64,000 bases of DNA from Paenibacillus vini (GCF_018403325.1 NZ_BOSL01000001.1:248001-312000), one strand, 5' to 3'. Shown: positions 51,555 through 60,346, counted from the stretch's first letter. Notes: generated from the letters alone by a model not told the origin. Numbers and translations are program-made.

Positions 51555-52040
51555 ATGTCGAATATACCGACAGCTAACCAGGAAGCGATCGAAACGGTCC
51601 GGGATTTGATTAAAGGGATCGATACCGCCATGCTGACCACGGTCACGGAAGAAGGGCTGGTATCGCGTCCGCTGAAAACTCAGGAGGTTGAATTTGACGG
51701 CGACCTGTGGTTCCTGACGATGGCTGACACAGACAAATACGAGGAAATCCAGCACAACCCGAACGTAAATGTGGCTTACGTGGGTAAATCTTACGTGTCC
51801 ATACGCGGGACGGCGGAACTGGTGAGGGATCGGGCCAAGATCAAGGAATTCTGGAATATGGCGTACGAGAAGCTGCTGGAAACCACCAGCGACGACCCGA
51901 ACCTGGTATTGATCAAGGTCAAAGCCGATACGGCGGAGTACTGGGAAACAGGCAGCAAAACCAAAATGGTGAAGCGTCTGTTCTCCAAATTGACGGGAAA
52001 ACATTCCGATACGGAGATTAACAAAACCGTCGATCTTTAA
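51555..52040 (+). CDS. Pyridoxamine-phosphate-oxidase-fold general stress protein
   Basis: 161 residues. Split-barrel flavin-binding fold of the general stress protein 26 group: ETVRDLIKGIDTAMLTTVTEEGLVSRPLKTQEVEFDGDLWFLTMADTDKYEEIQHNPNVNVAYVGKSYVSIRGTAELVRDRAKIKEFW, ending VKADTAEYWETGSKTKMV. Binds FMN or F420-like cofactor; activity unknown. AGAGGTGA before the start. Strong terminator follows. Confidence 0.85.
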   Translation: MSNIPTANQEAIETVRDLIKGIDTAMLTTVTEEGLVSRPLKTQEVEFDGDLWFLTMADTDKYEEIQHNPNVNVAYVGKSYVSIRGTAELVRDRAKIKEFWNMAYEKLLETTSDDPNLVLIKVKADTAEYWETGSKTKMVKRLFSKLTGKHSDTEINKTVDL

Positions 52041-52050
52041 AATAAGATGA

Positions 52051-52097
52051 AAAGGGCCGTCCGGGAGAAATATCTCCGGGACGGCCCTTATTTTTTG
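52051..52097 (+). terminator. Terminator
   Basis: Long stem AAGGGCCGTCCxGGAGA/TCTCCGGGACGGCCCTT with a four-base loop and six T residues. Confidence 0.92.
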
Positions 52098-52104
52098 CTT
52101 AACC

Positions 52105-52181
52105 TTACCCTTGAGCTCCTGGAGCTTCCGTGCTGATCTGCCATTTGACACCGAACTTGTCCTCCAGGCGGCCAAGTTCTT
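52105..52181 (-). pseudogene. C-terminal stump of a VOC/PhnB-type protein
   Basis: Minus-strand frame ELGRLEDKFGVKWQIST followed by EAPGAQG and a stop. LxDKFGVxWQI is the highly conserved end of PhnB/3-demethylubiquinone-methyltransferase-like VOC proteins. The frame is cut exactly where the TAACGGAC repeat region begins, so the gene was truncated there. Confidence 0.7.
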
Positions 52182-52182
52182 T

Positions 52183-52365
52183 TAACGGACACCAGGAACG
52201 CTATTTCCTCAAATTTGGCTCTTTATATATTCTAACGGACGCCACAGCCCTTAACGGGGCTTGGTCAATAGATTTCGGGCGAATTTCTACATTTTAGCGG
52301 CTCCTATGTCCGTTAAAATTCCAAACTTACATTTTTGCGCGGTTTAACGGCTTCTGTGTCCGTTA
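52183..52365. repeat. TAACGGAC interspersed repeat cluster
   Basis: TAACGGAC occurs at 52183 and 52233, and its complement GTCCGTTA at 52308 and 52358. Around each is a similar AGGAGCC/AGAAGCC-type core then an A/T-rich tail, so the region looks like head-on copies of a short element with TAACGGAC ends. No coding content. Confidence 0.7.
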
Positions 52366-52399
52366 GAAGTTGGCCCTATCACTGCCTGTGGCGGGGCCT

Positions 52400-54268
52400 C
52401 TAGTTATACCGGAGTTTCTTAGTGAACGGCGAGGCCGGTAAACCCTCCCGATTATATAAATTGGCTTTGGCCGGATTATTCGACCAGGCATACCGGACAT
52501 GGGACGGCTGGTCGATCTTGTCGTGTGTAACGATAACGGTATTGCCGGAGATCGCGGCCTTCGCAGGGACGAAGGTTCCGTCCGGACCACACACTTCGAA
52601 TCCACGAAGTTCGCTGTCTCCATTACGAACAGTAAGGCCGGTCCCGGTCTGATCGAAATGAAGAAGCAGGGAATTCCCGCTGCGTTCCATCGAATGAAAC
52701 AACGGGCCGCTGTACACCAGGCTTTCCTCGCCATAGGCGGCTTTTCTGGCCCCAAGCGCAAGCCGCTGTCCCACCGATTTCTTATCCTGGGGATGCAGAT
52801 CGTTATATTCCCCGATATCGTACGTAACCGCCATCGCGGTGCCTGGAATTCGCAAGCACTTTCTTTGCTCCTCCCGGAGCTCGGCCCAATCCGTTTGAGG
52901 GCCGTCCGCCTCGCCTAAATTGGCGAGCTGCGTAAAGATAAACGGAAATTCGCCGATATCCCAGTTGCGGCGCCAATCGCCAACCATGGCGGCAAACTTC
53001 TCGCTGTACCCGGCGGGCTGCCCGGCATTGGATTCTCCCTGATACCACAAGGCTCCTTTGATCCGATAGTTTCGCAAAGGCGAAATCATGCTGTTGTAAA
53101 CGCCGGAAGACATATATTGAAAGAAGGTTTGGGGCTGCATCGCCTCGGTCACCGTGCCGATCCGGTACTTCCAGACGCCCTCCAAGTCCAGCTCCTGTCC
53201 GTCGGCCACCAGCTTGTAAGGCATGTCTTTGATGAAGGACCCGGTGCTCTGGGTGCTGATCACGCGAACGGCAATGGAATTAACGCCAGGCTTCAACAGC
53301 CCTTCGGGAACAGGGTAGCGTCTGGGCGGGTACATGTATCCCGTATTGCCGATACAAACCCCGTTAATATACGTATCGTCCGCGTCCACGATCGTTCCCA
53401 GCTTTAGCAGAACCTCGCTTTCCGCCAGGGAGGCAGGGACTTCGAATTCCTTTCGGAACCAGACGGCGCCGCGCAGCGATTCCAATTCACTGCCCGACCA
53501 GGAACCGGGCACTACAAAGTCTTCCCAATCCGAAGTATCCCACGCGTCGCGGAACCAACCTTCTTTAAGGCCCAAGTCGGTCTCGTTAAGTCGGCCGTAC
53601 CAGGCTTGGTTACGTTCCTCTTCTTTCACTTTGGTACCGGTTACATAGTTGTCGTCCTTACATTGATCCAATATGTCTTCATAGCCGCCGAGGCCTCGCA
53701 GCGTTGGCTCGCTGATCCAGGCTTCGACCGGCGTTCCGCCTACCGCGGCGTGAATCAGTCCCACCGGCACGCCATAACGCTCCTGGATCTCCCGCGCAAA
53801 GAAGAAGCCGGCCGCGCTGAAATTCAGAATATGCTCCTGCGTTGCCGCGATCCATTGCCCACCCGATAACTCCTGCTGCGGAGCATGGAAATTATAAGTT
53901 TGAGGTACAGCGAATTGGCGAATCAGCGGCAGGTTGACCTGCTTTACTTCATCCGCCAGCAAATCGAGCGTTCTGCGGATCGGCAGCTCCATGTTGGACT
54001 GTCCGCCCAGCACCCACACATCGCCTATCAGAATATCCCGAATGACGACCTCCTGATCACCGGATAAGAGTCTCATTTCATACGGGCCGCCCGCTTCCAT
54101 CTCTTTCAGGGTCGTCCGCCATACGCCGCCCGAATCACTCTGAATGCTGTATTCTTTTTCATTAAAAAAGATCTGCACGGTCTGGTCGGCACCGGTCATT
54201 CCCCATAGGGGTATGGCTGAATTTCTTTGCAGTACCATGCCGTCGCTTAAAATGCTGGATAGTCTCAT
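52400..54268 (-). CDS. Sialate O-acetylesterase (9-O-acetylesterase) family protein
   Basis: 622 residues from the ATG at 54268, just after AGGTGG on the minus strand. SGNH-type esterase (SASA domain): LSSILSDGMVLQRNSAIPLWG start, catalytic block VWVLGGQSNMELPIRRTLD (GQSN serine), PVGLIHAAVGGTPVEAWISE, a jelly-roll insert in the middle (SDWEDFVVPGSWSG ... VRVISTQSTGSFIKD), GALWYQGESNAGQPAGYSEKF, and late DLHPQDKKSVGQRLAL with the active-site His. No signal peptide. Probably removes acetyl groups from sialic acid or hemicellulose; no sialidase is nearby, so plant polysaccharide seems more likely. Confidence 0.88.
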   Translation of the reverse strand: MRLSSILSDGMVLQRNSAIPLWGMTGADQTVQIFFNEKEYSIQSDSGGVWRTTLKEMEAGGPYEMRLLSGDQEVVIRDILIGDVWVLGGQSNMELPIRRTLDLLADEVKQVNLPLIRQFAVPQTYNFHAPQQELSGGQWIAATQEHILNFSAAGFFFAREIQERYGVPVGLIHAAVGGTPVEAWISEPTLRGLGGYEDILDQCKDDNYVTGTKVKEEERNQAWYGRLNETDLGLKEGWFRDAWDTSDWEDFVVPGSWSGSELESLRGAVWFRKEFEVPASLAESEVLLKLGTIVDADDTYINGVCIGNTGYMYPPRRYPVPEGLLKPGVNSIAVRVISTQSTGSFIKDMPYKLVADGQELDLEGVWKYRIGTVTEAMQPQTFFQYMSSGVYNSMISPLRNYRIKGALWYQGESNAGQPAGYSEKFAAMVGDWRRNWDIGEFPFIFTQLANLGEADGPQTDWAELREEQRKCLRIPGTAMAVTYDIGEYNDLHPQDKKSVGQRLALGARKAAYGEESLVYSGPLFHSMERSGNSLLLHFDQTGTGLTVRNGDSELRGFEVCGPDGTFVPAKAAISGNTVIVTHDKIDQPSHVRYAWSNNPAKANLYNREGLPASPFTKKLRYN

Positions 54269-54373
54269 GGTCCACCTCTTAAAGTATGATTTCATTAATC
54301 TTATATTCCATTCGTTGGGCGCAGCCGATTTCCTTCCTGCCGATTCATCCAGAGTCGATGGATAATCCGATGG

Positions 54374-55288
54374 CTACATAAAATCAAAGAAATAACGGAT
54401 CACATGGAAAAGTACGGGCGACGTATAAGTTAAAGTGTCGACCAGGCTTAAGTAGCCTTTATTTAGCGTCTGGGATTTATCATCATCACCGATCAGCAAA
54501 TCCCGTTTCAACACGGAAACGGTGAGACTGCCGAAGAAGCCGCTCAAGCTGATCAGCATGCCGGAAAACAGCCCGAACGCCGGGTCCAGCGGAGTCAGGT
54601 AAGGGTAGATCAGATACGATACCGCTGTCGTTACAGGGAAAGCGAAGGCAAACCCTTCCCAGGTCAGGGACGGATTGGCGGTCGGGACTATTTTGTGCTT
54701 ACCGAAGTAGAGGGAGGCCACATAGTGTACGATATCATTCAACGTCGTCAACACGACCAAAAAGAGTACCAGTCCCGCGCCATATTTAGGGGTAGCGAAC
54801 GGGTAGTAGGCGAGATGGCTAAGACCGAACACCATCAACATGAGTCCCCATTGGACCCTGCTGACGCTGCGCAGGAAGCCCACCGTTCCTTTGTTGATCA
54901 TCCGCGGAAGCGGCAGGAGCAGGAAGACATAAACCGGGATGAAGATAATAAACATCCCGTACCATTCGATATAGATCCAGTAAAATTGTACGGGAATCGT
55001 CAGATACGCCCAAAGGAACAGCCGGCGGTCGGCCTTTCTGGACCGGATCATGGCGAAATACTCTTTTAGAGCGAAGAAAGAAAGGATCATAATGGCCAGA
55101 AGGGACACGACCGGATTGAACAAGGTCGCCAGACACAAGATCAGGAACATGCCCCACCAAGTCCTAAGTCGGACGCCAAAGGCGGAGTAGTCCTTATCCG
55201 GCTGACTCCGGCGCAGTCCGTAGTAAATCGAGTGGATGGCCGTTAAGCTTATAAAAATCACGACCAGCGTTATCAGCAAGCTGCTCAT
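54374..55288 (-). CDS. CdsA-like phosphatidate cytidylyltransferase
   Basis: About 304 residues; starts at ATG 55288, or at the TTG six bases upstream, which is better spaced after AAGGAG. Eight or more transmembrane helices. The C-terminal signature region reads LSGFFGSLTVSVLKRDLLIGDDDKSQTLNKGYLSLVDTLTYTSPVLFHV. It matches the CDP-diglyceride synthase pattern S...LKRD...KD......GG..DR.DS, but the last part (NKGYLSLVDTL) deviates from the usual GHGGxLDRxD. Hence it is a CdsA paralogue and may act on a different lipid. Also SLTWEGFAFAFPVT. Confidence 0.72.
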   Translation of the reverse strand: MSSLLITLVVIFISLTAIHSIYYGLRRSQPDKDYSAFGVRLRTWWGMFLILCLATLFNPVVSLLAIMILSFFALKEYFAMIRSRKADRRLFLWAYLTIPVQFYWIYIEWYGMFIIFIPVYVFLLLPLPRMINKGTVGFLRSVSRVQWGLMLMVFGLSHLAYYPFATPKYGAGLVLFLVVLTTLNDIVHYVASLYFGKHKIVPTANPSLTWEGFAFAFPVTTAVSYLIYPYLTPLDPAFGLFSGMLISLSGFFGSLTVSVLKRDLLIGDDDKSQTLNKGYLSLVDTLTYTSPVLFHVIRYFFDFM

Positions 55289-55387
55289 GCGCAATTCATC
55301 ACTCCTTGTTGCCAGGTAGGATTCCTTGAAAGGCATCCTATGTTATTATGAAGGAATAGTCTAATCTTGATAAGGGGAAATTTCGTA

Positions 55388-55945
55388 ATGACAGCTGATC
55401 GGTCGGTCTTTATTTTGCTTACGAATACGGGGACGCTCTTTACGAAGATGATTCAAGGCTACACCAGAGCGCCTTATAATCACGCCTCGATCTCCTTTAA
55501 CCGGGAGCTGTCCGAGCTGTACAGCTTCGGCAGGAAGAATCCGAACAATCCTTTGAACGGCGGGTTCGTGAAGGAGGATCTCAAGACGGGTACATTCAGT
55601 AAGTATCCGAATACGACGTGCGTGATTTACGAGCTTCGTGTCACAGACCGCGAGGTTGAAAAGATGAAGCGGGTTCTTCAACTCTTTATCCGTAAGGATA
55701 AGAAGTATCTATACAATATTCTCGGCGTGATCGGGATTGCGCTCAAAGAACCGGTCGAATTCAGCAACTCTTACTTCTGCTCGCAATTCGTCGCGGAAAT
55801 TTTGGAACGGTCAGGTATCAAACTGTGGAATAAGCTGCCCGCACTGGTTACACCGGATGATTTCAGGCAGAGCGAACGCCTCGATTTGATCTATGAAGGA
55901 AAGTTAAGCGAATATGACCCGGATACTTTGACAAATCCCCAGTAG
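55388..55945 (+). CDS. Permuted papain-like (YiiX-type) hydrolase
   Basis: 185 residues from ATG 55388. Its order of catalytic residues is His before Cys: YNHASISF (His near 36) and YFCSQFVAEILERSG (Cys near 137). This is the permuted NlpC/P60 or YiiX/Lrat-like layout. FILLTNTGTLFTKMIQGYTRAPYNHASIS is a typical opening. Such enzymes cleave amide or ester bonds in peptides or lipids. It is divergent from the CdsA-like gene, 99 bp apart. Substrate unknown. Confidence 0.7.
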   Translation: MTADRSVFILLTNTGTLFTKMIQGYTRAPYNHASISFNRELSELYSFGRKNPNNPLNGGFVKEDLKTGTFSKYPNTTCVIYELRVTDREVEKMKRVLQLFIRKDKKYLYNILGVIGIALKEPVEFSNSYFCSQFVAEILERSGIKLWNKLPALVTPDDFRQSERLDLIYEGKLSEYDPDTLTNPQ

Positions 55946-55980
55946 ATAGCTTATATTTAAAATAAATTTAATAGTCTTCC

Positions 55981-56145
55981 TAAAGGGGAGTAGCTTTTAC
56001 AACAAAGTCGTCATTTCGGAGGTATTCATCTCCCGGCTTTGTTGGCGACGAATTTCGTTGTTAGCAAGACCTTTGCCTGTTACTGGCGAAGGTCTTTTCT
56101 GTTTATAGAAACCTTTGCCGATTGTGTGCGGTGAAGGTTTTTTTG
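55981..56145 (+). promoter_or_regulatory. yybP-ykoY Mn2+ riboswitch with terminator
   Basis: The leader begins AAAGGGGAGTAGC and continues AACAAAGTCG ... CCCGGCTTTGTTGGCGACGAA, the conserved core of the yybP-ykoY motif. An ACCTTTGCC-TGTTACT-GGCGAAGGT hairpin follows at 56069-56095. A second hairpin at 56108-56145 (AAACCTTTGCCG / CGGTGAAGGTTT with seven T residues) shares its ACCTTTGCC sequence with the aptamer, a clear antiterminator/terminator switch. Mn2+ binding turns on the TerC-family gene behind it. Confidence 0.9.
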
Positions 56146-56274
56146 TTTCCCTGATTACATGTCCATGAAGGGAGGAAGCAACAAGTATCCAAAATTCAGA
56201 CCTTGGAATTTGAAATTTAGAATTGTGGGGATTATAAACCAAAGACAGGCATTTTAAAGGAGAGAGGGAACTAT

Positions 56275-57051
56275 ATGGAGTTATCGATATTGTTCGAGTA
56301 TGGATGGGTTCTGTTATTGTTAGTCGCGCTTGAAGGCTTGCTGGCAGCGGATAATGCCCTGGTCCTTGCGATCATGGTAAAACATCTTCCCGAAGCGGAC
56401 CGGAAGAAGGCGCTATTTTACGGACTTGTAGGAGCCTTTGTATTTCGTTTGGCCTCTTTGTTCATCATTTCATTCCTGGTTGACGTGTGGCAGATCCAAG
56501 CGATCGGCGCATTATACCTGTTGTTTATTTCGATCAACCATATTGTGAGAAAGTTGGCGTTCAAGAACAAAGATGCCGGTAAGAAAAAGAAAGAAAAGAA
56601 GCAGTCGGGATTCTGGGCCACCGTGCTTAAAGTGGAACTGGCGGACATCGCTTTTGCGGTAGACTCCATTCTTGCCGCCGTAGCGCTCGCCATGACACTT
56701 CCGAACACCACGCTTCCGGCGATCGGCGGCATGGACGGAGGGAAATTCATCGTCGTATTTCTCGGAGGGTTGATTGGACTCATTATTATGCGGTTTGCCG
56801 CCAATCTGTTCGTTAAGCTGCTTCATTCCAGACCGGGCCTTGAGATTGCCGCCTTCGCCATCGTGGGCTGGGTCGGCGTGAAGCTGGCCGTGTTGACTTT
56901 AGGGCATGAAGACGTAGGAATTATCCCTTATGAATTTGCCCATTCTACGCTGTGGAAACTGATCTTCTATATCGTTCTGATCGTGATCGGTGTAGCGGGA
57001 TGGTTCTTGACGAAGGAGCAGGCTAAAGAGCACTCCCCGGCAGAGCAATAA
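56275..57051 (+). CDS. TerC-family membrane protein (YkoY-like)
   Basis: 258 residues, seven or so transmembrane helices. Seen: YGWVLLLLVALEGLLAADNALVLAIMVKHLPEADRKKALFYGL (ADN motif in helix 1), ADIAFAVDSILAAVALAM (second acidic motif), and LFVKLLHSRPGLEIAAFAIVGWVGVKLAVL. TerC/Alx/YkoY proteins export manganese or metallate secreted enzymes. The manganese riboswitch directly upstream fits that role. AAAGGAGAG before the ATG. Intact. Confidence 0.92.
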   Translation: MELSILFEYGWVLLLLVALEGLLAADNALVLAIMVKHLPEADRKKALFYGLVGAFVFRLASLFIISFLVDVWQIQAIGALYLLFISINHIVRKLAFKNKDAGKKKKEKKQSGFWATVLKVELADIAFAVDSILAAVALAMTLPNTTLPAIGGMDGGKFIVVFLGGLIGLIIMRFAANLFVKLLHSRPGLEIAAFAIVGWVGVKLAVLTLGHEDVGIIPYEFAHSTLWKLIFYIVLIVIGVAGWFLTKEQAKEHSPAEQ

Positions 57052-57222
57052 TGTAATGCAAAGGATTCCGGGCTCGGAAAGGCTATACGGAAAATAAAGT
57101 TGAAAAGGCACCCAAGGGGTGTCTTTTTTTTGGTCTTTTTTTTGGTAGAATAGATTAGCTCATGCACCCGAGGAGCCGGGTTTCATGTCTAACCATTTTA
57201 GCTTTGCTAGGGAGGAGTTTCA

Positions 57223-57735
57223 TTGCTTTCGTCCGTATCGTTTGCCATATCCATGATTTCATTCTTTTTGACCGCGTTGACGGTGATTTTTACCTACCGC
57301 TTCAACCGGATTACTATCCGTAATACAGCGAAGCAGGAACATCAGAAGATGCTGCTGGAAGTAAACAAAATGATGATTGCCGATCCTCTGCTGTGGACGA
57401 TTTACGATGATCATCCCTTGACGGATCAGATCGAGGAGACTCCGGAACTTAAGGCCAAGAAAGAAGCGCTGATCTACTATTACCTAAATTATTTCGACGT
57501 GGTGTGCGAATTTTACAACAAACATATCATCAAGAACAAGACCGATAAGCAGACTTGGGATGCTTGGAAGGAATACATAGAATATTTTATAGGGCGGTCG
57601 TCACAAGCACGGGAGATTATTAAGCGGTCGTACAATCTGTATGAAAATGATTTATCGAATTTCTATCGTTCCATCATTGAGAAGTACGAACCGGGCAAGG
57701 AGACGGAGGAGAGCCATGGAAAGCTCGTTGTATAA
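57223..57735 (+). CDS. DUF4760-like membrane-anchored protein
   Basis: 170 residues from TTG 57223, after AGGGAGGAG. One N-terminal helix (VSFAISMISFFLTALTVIFTYRF), then a helical cytoplasmic domain: QKMLLEVNKMMIADPLLWTIYDDH, YYYLNYFDVVCEFYNKHII, WKEYIEYFIGRSSQAREIIKRSYNLYENDLSNF. This resembles the DUF4760 architecture. The gene overlaps the following one by 20 bp, so the two are likely coupled. Function unknown. Confidence 0.65.
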   Translation: MLSSVSFAISMISFFLTALTVIFTYRFNRITIRNTAKQEHQKMLLEVNKMMIADPLLWTIYDDHPLTDQIEETPELKAKKEALIYYYLNYFDVVCEFYNKHIIKNKTDKQTWDAWKEYIEYFIGRSSQAREIIKRSYNLYENDLSNFYRSIIEKYEPGKETEESHGKLVV

Positions 57736-58288
57736 GGTCCGGAAAGCTGTGAGCTCCGATATTAACGGTATGCTGGCACTCAATTATGCAATATACCCGG
57801 AAGAGTGGCATGTGGATAAAGGCTATGTGGAGCGAAATATGCAGATAAACGATGAGGTCTATAACGTGCTGCAGGCATCGGGCGGAATCAAGGGGATTTT
57901 CAGTCTGTTTCCGCTGACCCGCGATGATTATGAATCCATGCTGTGCGGTACGCTGGAGGAAGAAGAATTACCCCGGCACCTGTTACCGTATGATGCCCCC
58001 AGGCATGTTTGCCTTTATCTGATATCCTTCATCGTCGACATTCATGATCCGTTGCGAAAAGCATATGCCAAAGCGCTGATCCAAGCCATTCCCGACGAAC
58101 TGCGGCGTCTGGAGAGCGAAGGTATCATCGTCGATGAGATTGGCGCTATTGCGATTACGGATGACGGACGAAGGGTTTTGAAGCGCATCGGTTTTACCGC
58201 CGCGGAGAAGGTCGACTTCTTCGGACAGAAGTTTCAAGTATACCGTGCCCGGCCGGAGGATCTGTATCAAGCGATTAAGCTTGGATAG
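57716..58288 (+). CDS. GNAT-like protein
   Basis: 190 residues from ATG 57716, inside the end of the previous gene (GGAGGAGAG upstream). A degenerate GNAT pattern: YKVRKAVSSDINGMLALNYAIYPEEWHVDKGYVERNMQ at the start, a strand-helix with VCLYLISFIVDIHDPLRKAYAKALIQAIPDELRRL, and IGAIAITDDGRRVLKRIGFTAAEKVDFFGQKFQVYRA (G-x-x-VLKxIGF like the acetyl-CoA end). The Q/RxxGxG/A loop is not clear, so catalytic activity is uncertain. Coupled to the DUF4760-like gene. Confidence 0.6.
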   Translation: MESSLYKVRKAVSSDINGMLALNYAIYPEEWHVDKGYVERNMQINDEVYNVLQASGGIKGIFSLFPLTRDDYESMLCGTLEEEELPRHLLPYDAPRHVCLYLISFIVDIHDPLRKAYAKALIQAIPDELRRLESEGIIVDEIGAIAITDDGRRVLKRIGFTAAEKVDFFGQKFQVYRARPEDLYQAIKLG

Positions 58289-58366
58289 AGAGATTCCGGC
58301 CGGGTCCGGCACTGTGTGGTGTGGCGCCTATATGACTAGCTGACTAGATGACTAGCTGCGCGTACC

Positions 58367-58882
58367 TTAGCGCGGATTCACCTTCACCTGCGAGCCTTTG
58401 CCGCTCGTTTGGATGCCGGTTTCCTTCACGCCGACTTCCTTCAGGTCGGCCAACAGCCGCTCCAGGACTGCTTTGGCTGCGGCGGATTCCTTCGCGCCGG
58501 AGGCCTTGACGACGCATTGGACCGGCTTGCCGGAGCGGAGAAGCTTGTCCGCCTGGCGCAGCTTCGTGTCGTAATCATGTTCCTCGATATGAGCGGTGAA
58601 GCGAAGCTCCTTCACTTTTTCCTTGCTGCCGCGACCGGCTGACCGGCCGGCATCACCCTTACGTGCGGCCGATTCCTTCTGGGCGGCCGCTTTTGCCTTG
58701 CCTTTCGCCATCAGGCTGCAGGGCGGCGGGCTGCTCATCAGGGAGGTGCAGACCAGGTCCGCTCCTGCGGAACGGGCCATGGCGAGCGCCTCTGATCTGG
58801 ATACGATGCCGATATTTTCCCCCCGCAACCCGGTGAGAACCACTTCGGATGCTCTAATTTGTTGATTGATTAGTACGGCCAC
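58367..58882 (-). CDS. Divergent translation initiation factor IF-3 paralogue
   Basis: 171 residues, full IF-3 length. N-domain: INQQIRASEVVLTGLRGENIGIVSRSEALAMARSAGADLVC ... SSPPPCSLM, aligned to the canonical INEQIRxxEVRLIGxDGxxLGI..ALxxAxxxxLDLVEVxPxxxPPVCRIM. C-domain: VKELRFTAHIEEHDYDTKLRQADKLLRSGKPVQCVVKASGA ... LERLLADLKEVG, matching IF-3. The linker is Ala/Lys-rich and the DYGK part is lost (AKGKAKAAAQKE). The rpmI/rplT operon that normally follows infC is absent, so this is a second, diverged copy. GC-rich. Confidence 0.82.
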   Translation of the reverse strand: MAVLINQQIRASEVVLTGLRGENIGIVSRSEALAMARSAGADLVCTSLMSSPPPCSLMAKGKAKAAAQKESAARKGDAGRSAGRGSKEKVKELRFTAHIEEHDYDTKLRQADKLLRSGKPVQCVVKASGAKESAAAKAVLERLLADLKEVGVKETGIQTSGKGSQVKVNPR

Positions 58883-59008
58883 TTTTGCGAATCCTCCTAT
58901 ACCATCATCTTGTTATACCGGTCTGCACACTGGCGGCGATGCCGCTATTATATCAAATGGTCATCCTCATGGCTGGGAATTCCGTGAATAATCATAATCG
59001 ACCGATCC

Positions 59009-60346
59009 TCAGCCCAATTGTACGTAAAAACTCGTTGTTTCCCCCGGTACGCTTTTCACGTAAATTTTCCCCTTATGCTGCTCCACGATCGACTTGGCGA
59101 TCGCAAGTCCGAGTCCGTAGCCGCCGTGCTTGCGGGAGCGGGAGGTATCCGCCCGGTAGAAGCGGTCGAAGATTTTGCCCAGATGCTCGGGGGCGATGCC
59201 TTCGCCCGTGTTGCTCACCTTTAGCAGCAGATGATTATGCTGTTTCTTCAATGACAGCTCAATGGTGCCCTTCGAATGAGTGTATTTAATCGCATTATCC
59301 AGCAGGATCATGACTACCTGTTTGATCTGCTCACTGTTGCCCGTCAACATCTGGCCGGGTTCGATTTCATAGGCAAGATCGATTTCCTTTTCAAATATGA
59401 CGGCTTCCATCGTAAGAATGATACTCTCGACGGCTTCGCTCAGGTTGAACGGGACATGAATCATTTGCTCGCGGGCATCATCCATTTGCGTAAGGTATAG
59501 CAGGTCGTTCGTCAGCGTCTTCATACGCTCGGTTTCCGATTTGATATGATGCAGCCATTTGGCCTGTTCCTCTATCGTATCTTCGCTGTTCGCCAGCAGA
59601 ACGTCGGCGTTGGTGTTAATGACCGCAAGCGGCGTCTTCAGCTCATGCGAGGCGTCGGCGATAAACCGCTTTTGTTTGTCGAAGGCTTCTTTGACGGGTG
59701 CGATGGAACGGTTGGCAAAATAACGGCTCGTCAAGTAGATGACTACCAGCATGATCAGAGCCACTGCGGAAAAGGTGTAGATCAGATTGGTAAGGATTTT
59801 GAGCTGGGCGGAAACATCCAGATAGACGACGGAGTACCCGTCCTTGCTCTGCTGCACGGTGTATGCCCACTGCTTCCCGTCCAGGGTGAACCGGCCGTTT
59901 AGGGCCGGATGGAGATCGGCCTTCTCCTTCGCGAGCTCATAGAATTCATCATCCATATCGAAGCGGGAATTGACCGATAACAGGTTCCAGTCCCGGTCCG
60001 TTTGCAGCGCAAACGAGACGGAGAGCTCGGGGGGAGGATTCTGTCCCCGCGACGAGCGGCGGGCCCGGTCTCCCGGCATTTGCTGCATGCTTTGGCCGGT
60101 CTCTTCCTTATCGGTGACGATGCCGCCCATTCCACCGGACATACCGCCTCCCATGCCCATGCCGCCCTTGTCGAGATTTCCGCCAGGTTTCCGGTAGAAC
60201 TCTGAAACCTGCTGAAGCTCTATCCCGATATCCCGGCGCACGTCTTGATACGTAATCGTGTAAATGGCCGTAAAGGCGACGAGCATGATAATCGAAATGA
60301 TGACCATATTCATGAGCAGGAACCGGTTGCGAAGTTTCTTGAACAT
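59009..60346 (-). CDS. Sensor histidine kinase
   Basis: 445 residues. TM1 about 10-32, extracytoplasmic sensor 33-184, TM2 about 185-206, short linker, HisKA with His234 in FIADASHELKTPLAVI, HATPase with DNAIKYTHSKG (N-box), RFYRADTSRSRKHGGYGLGLAIAKSI (G boxes). The sensor region carries a striking Met/Gly-rich run at about 61-75 (GGMGMGGGMSGGMGG). Its start overlaps the response-regulator stop by one base. Signal unknown; Met-rich loops can bind soft metals such as copper. Confidence 0.9.
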   Translation of the reverse strand: MFKKLRNRFLLMNMVIISIIMLVAFTAIYTITYQDVRRDIGIELQQVSEFYRKPGGNLDKGGMGMGGGMSGGMGGIVTDKEETGQSMQQMPGDRARRSSRGQNPPPELSVSFALQTDRDWNLLSVNSRFDMDDEFYELAKEKADLHPALNGRFTLDGKQWAYTVQQSKDGYSVVYLDVSAQLKILTNLIYTFSAVALIMLVVIYLTSRYFANRSIAPVKEAFDKQKRFIADASHELKTPLAVINTNADVLLANSEDTIEEQAKWLHHIKSETERMKTLTNDLLYLTQMDDAREQMIHVPFNLSEAVESIILTMEAVIFEKEIDLAYEIEPGQMLTGNSEQIKQVVMILLDNAIKYTHSKGTIELSLKKQHNHLLLKVSNTGEGIAPEHLGKIFDRFYRADTSRSRKHGGYGLGLAIAKSIVEQHKGKIYVKSVPGETTSFYVQLG

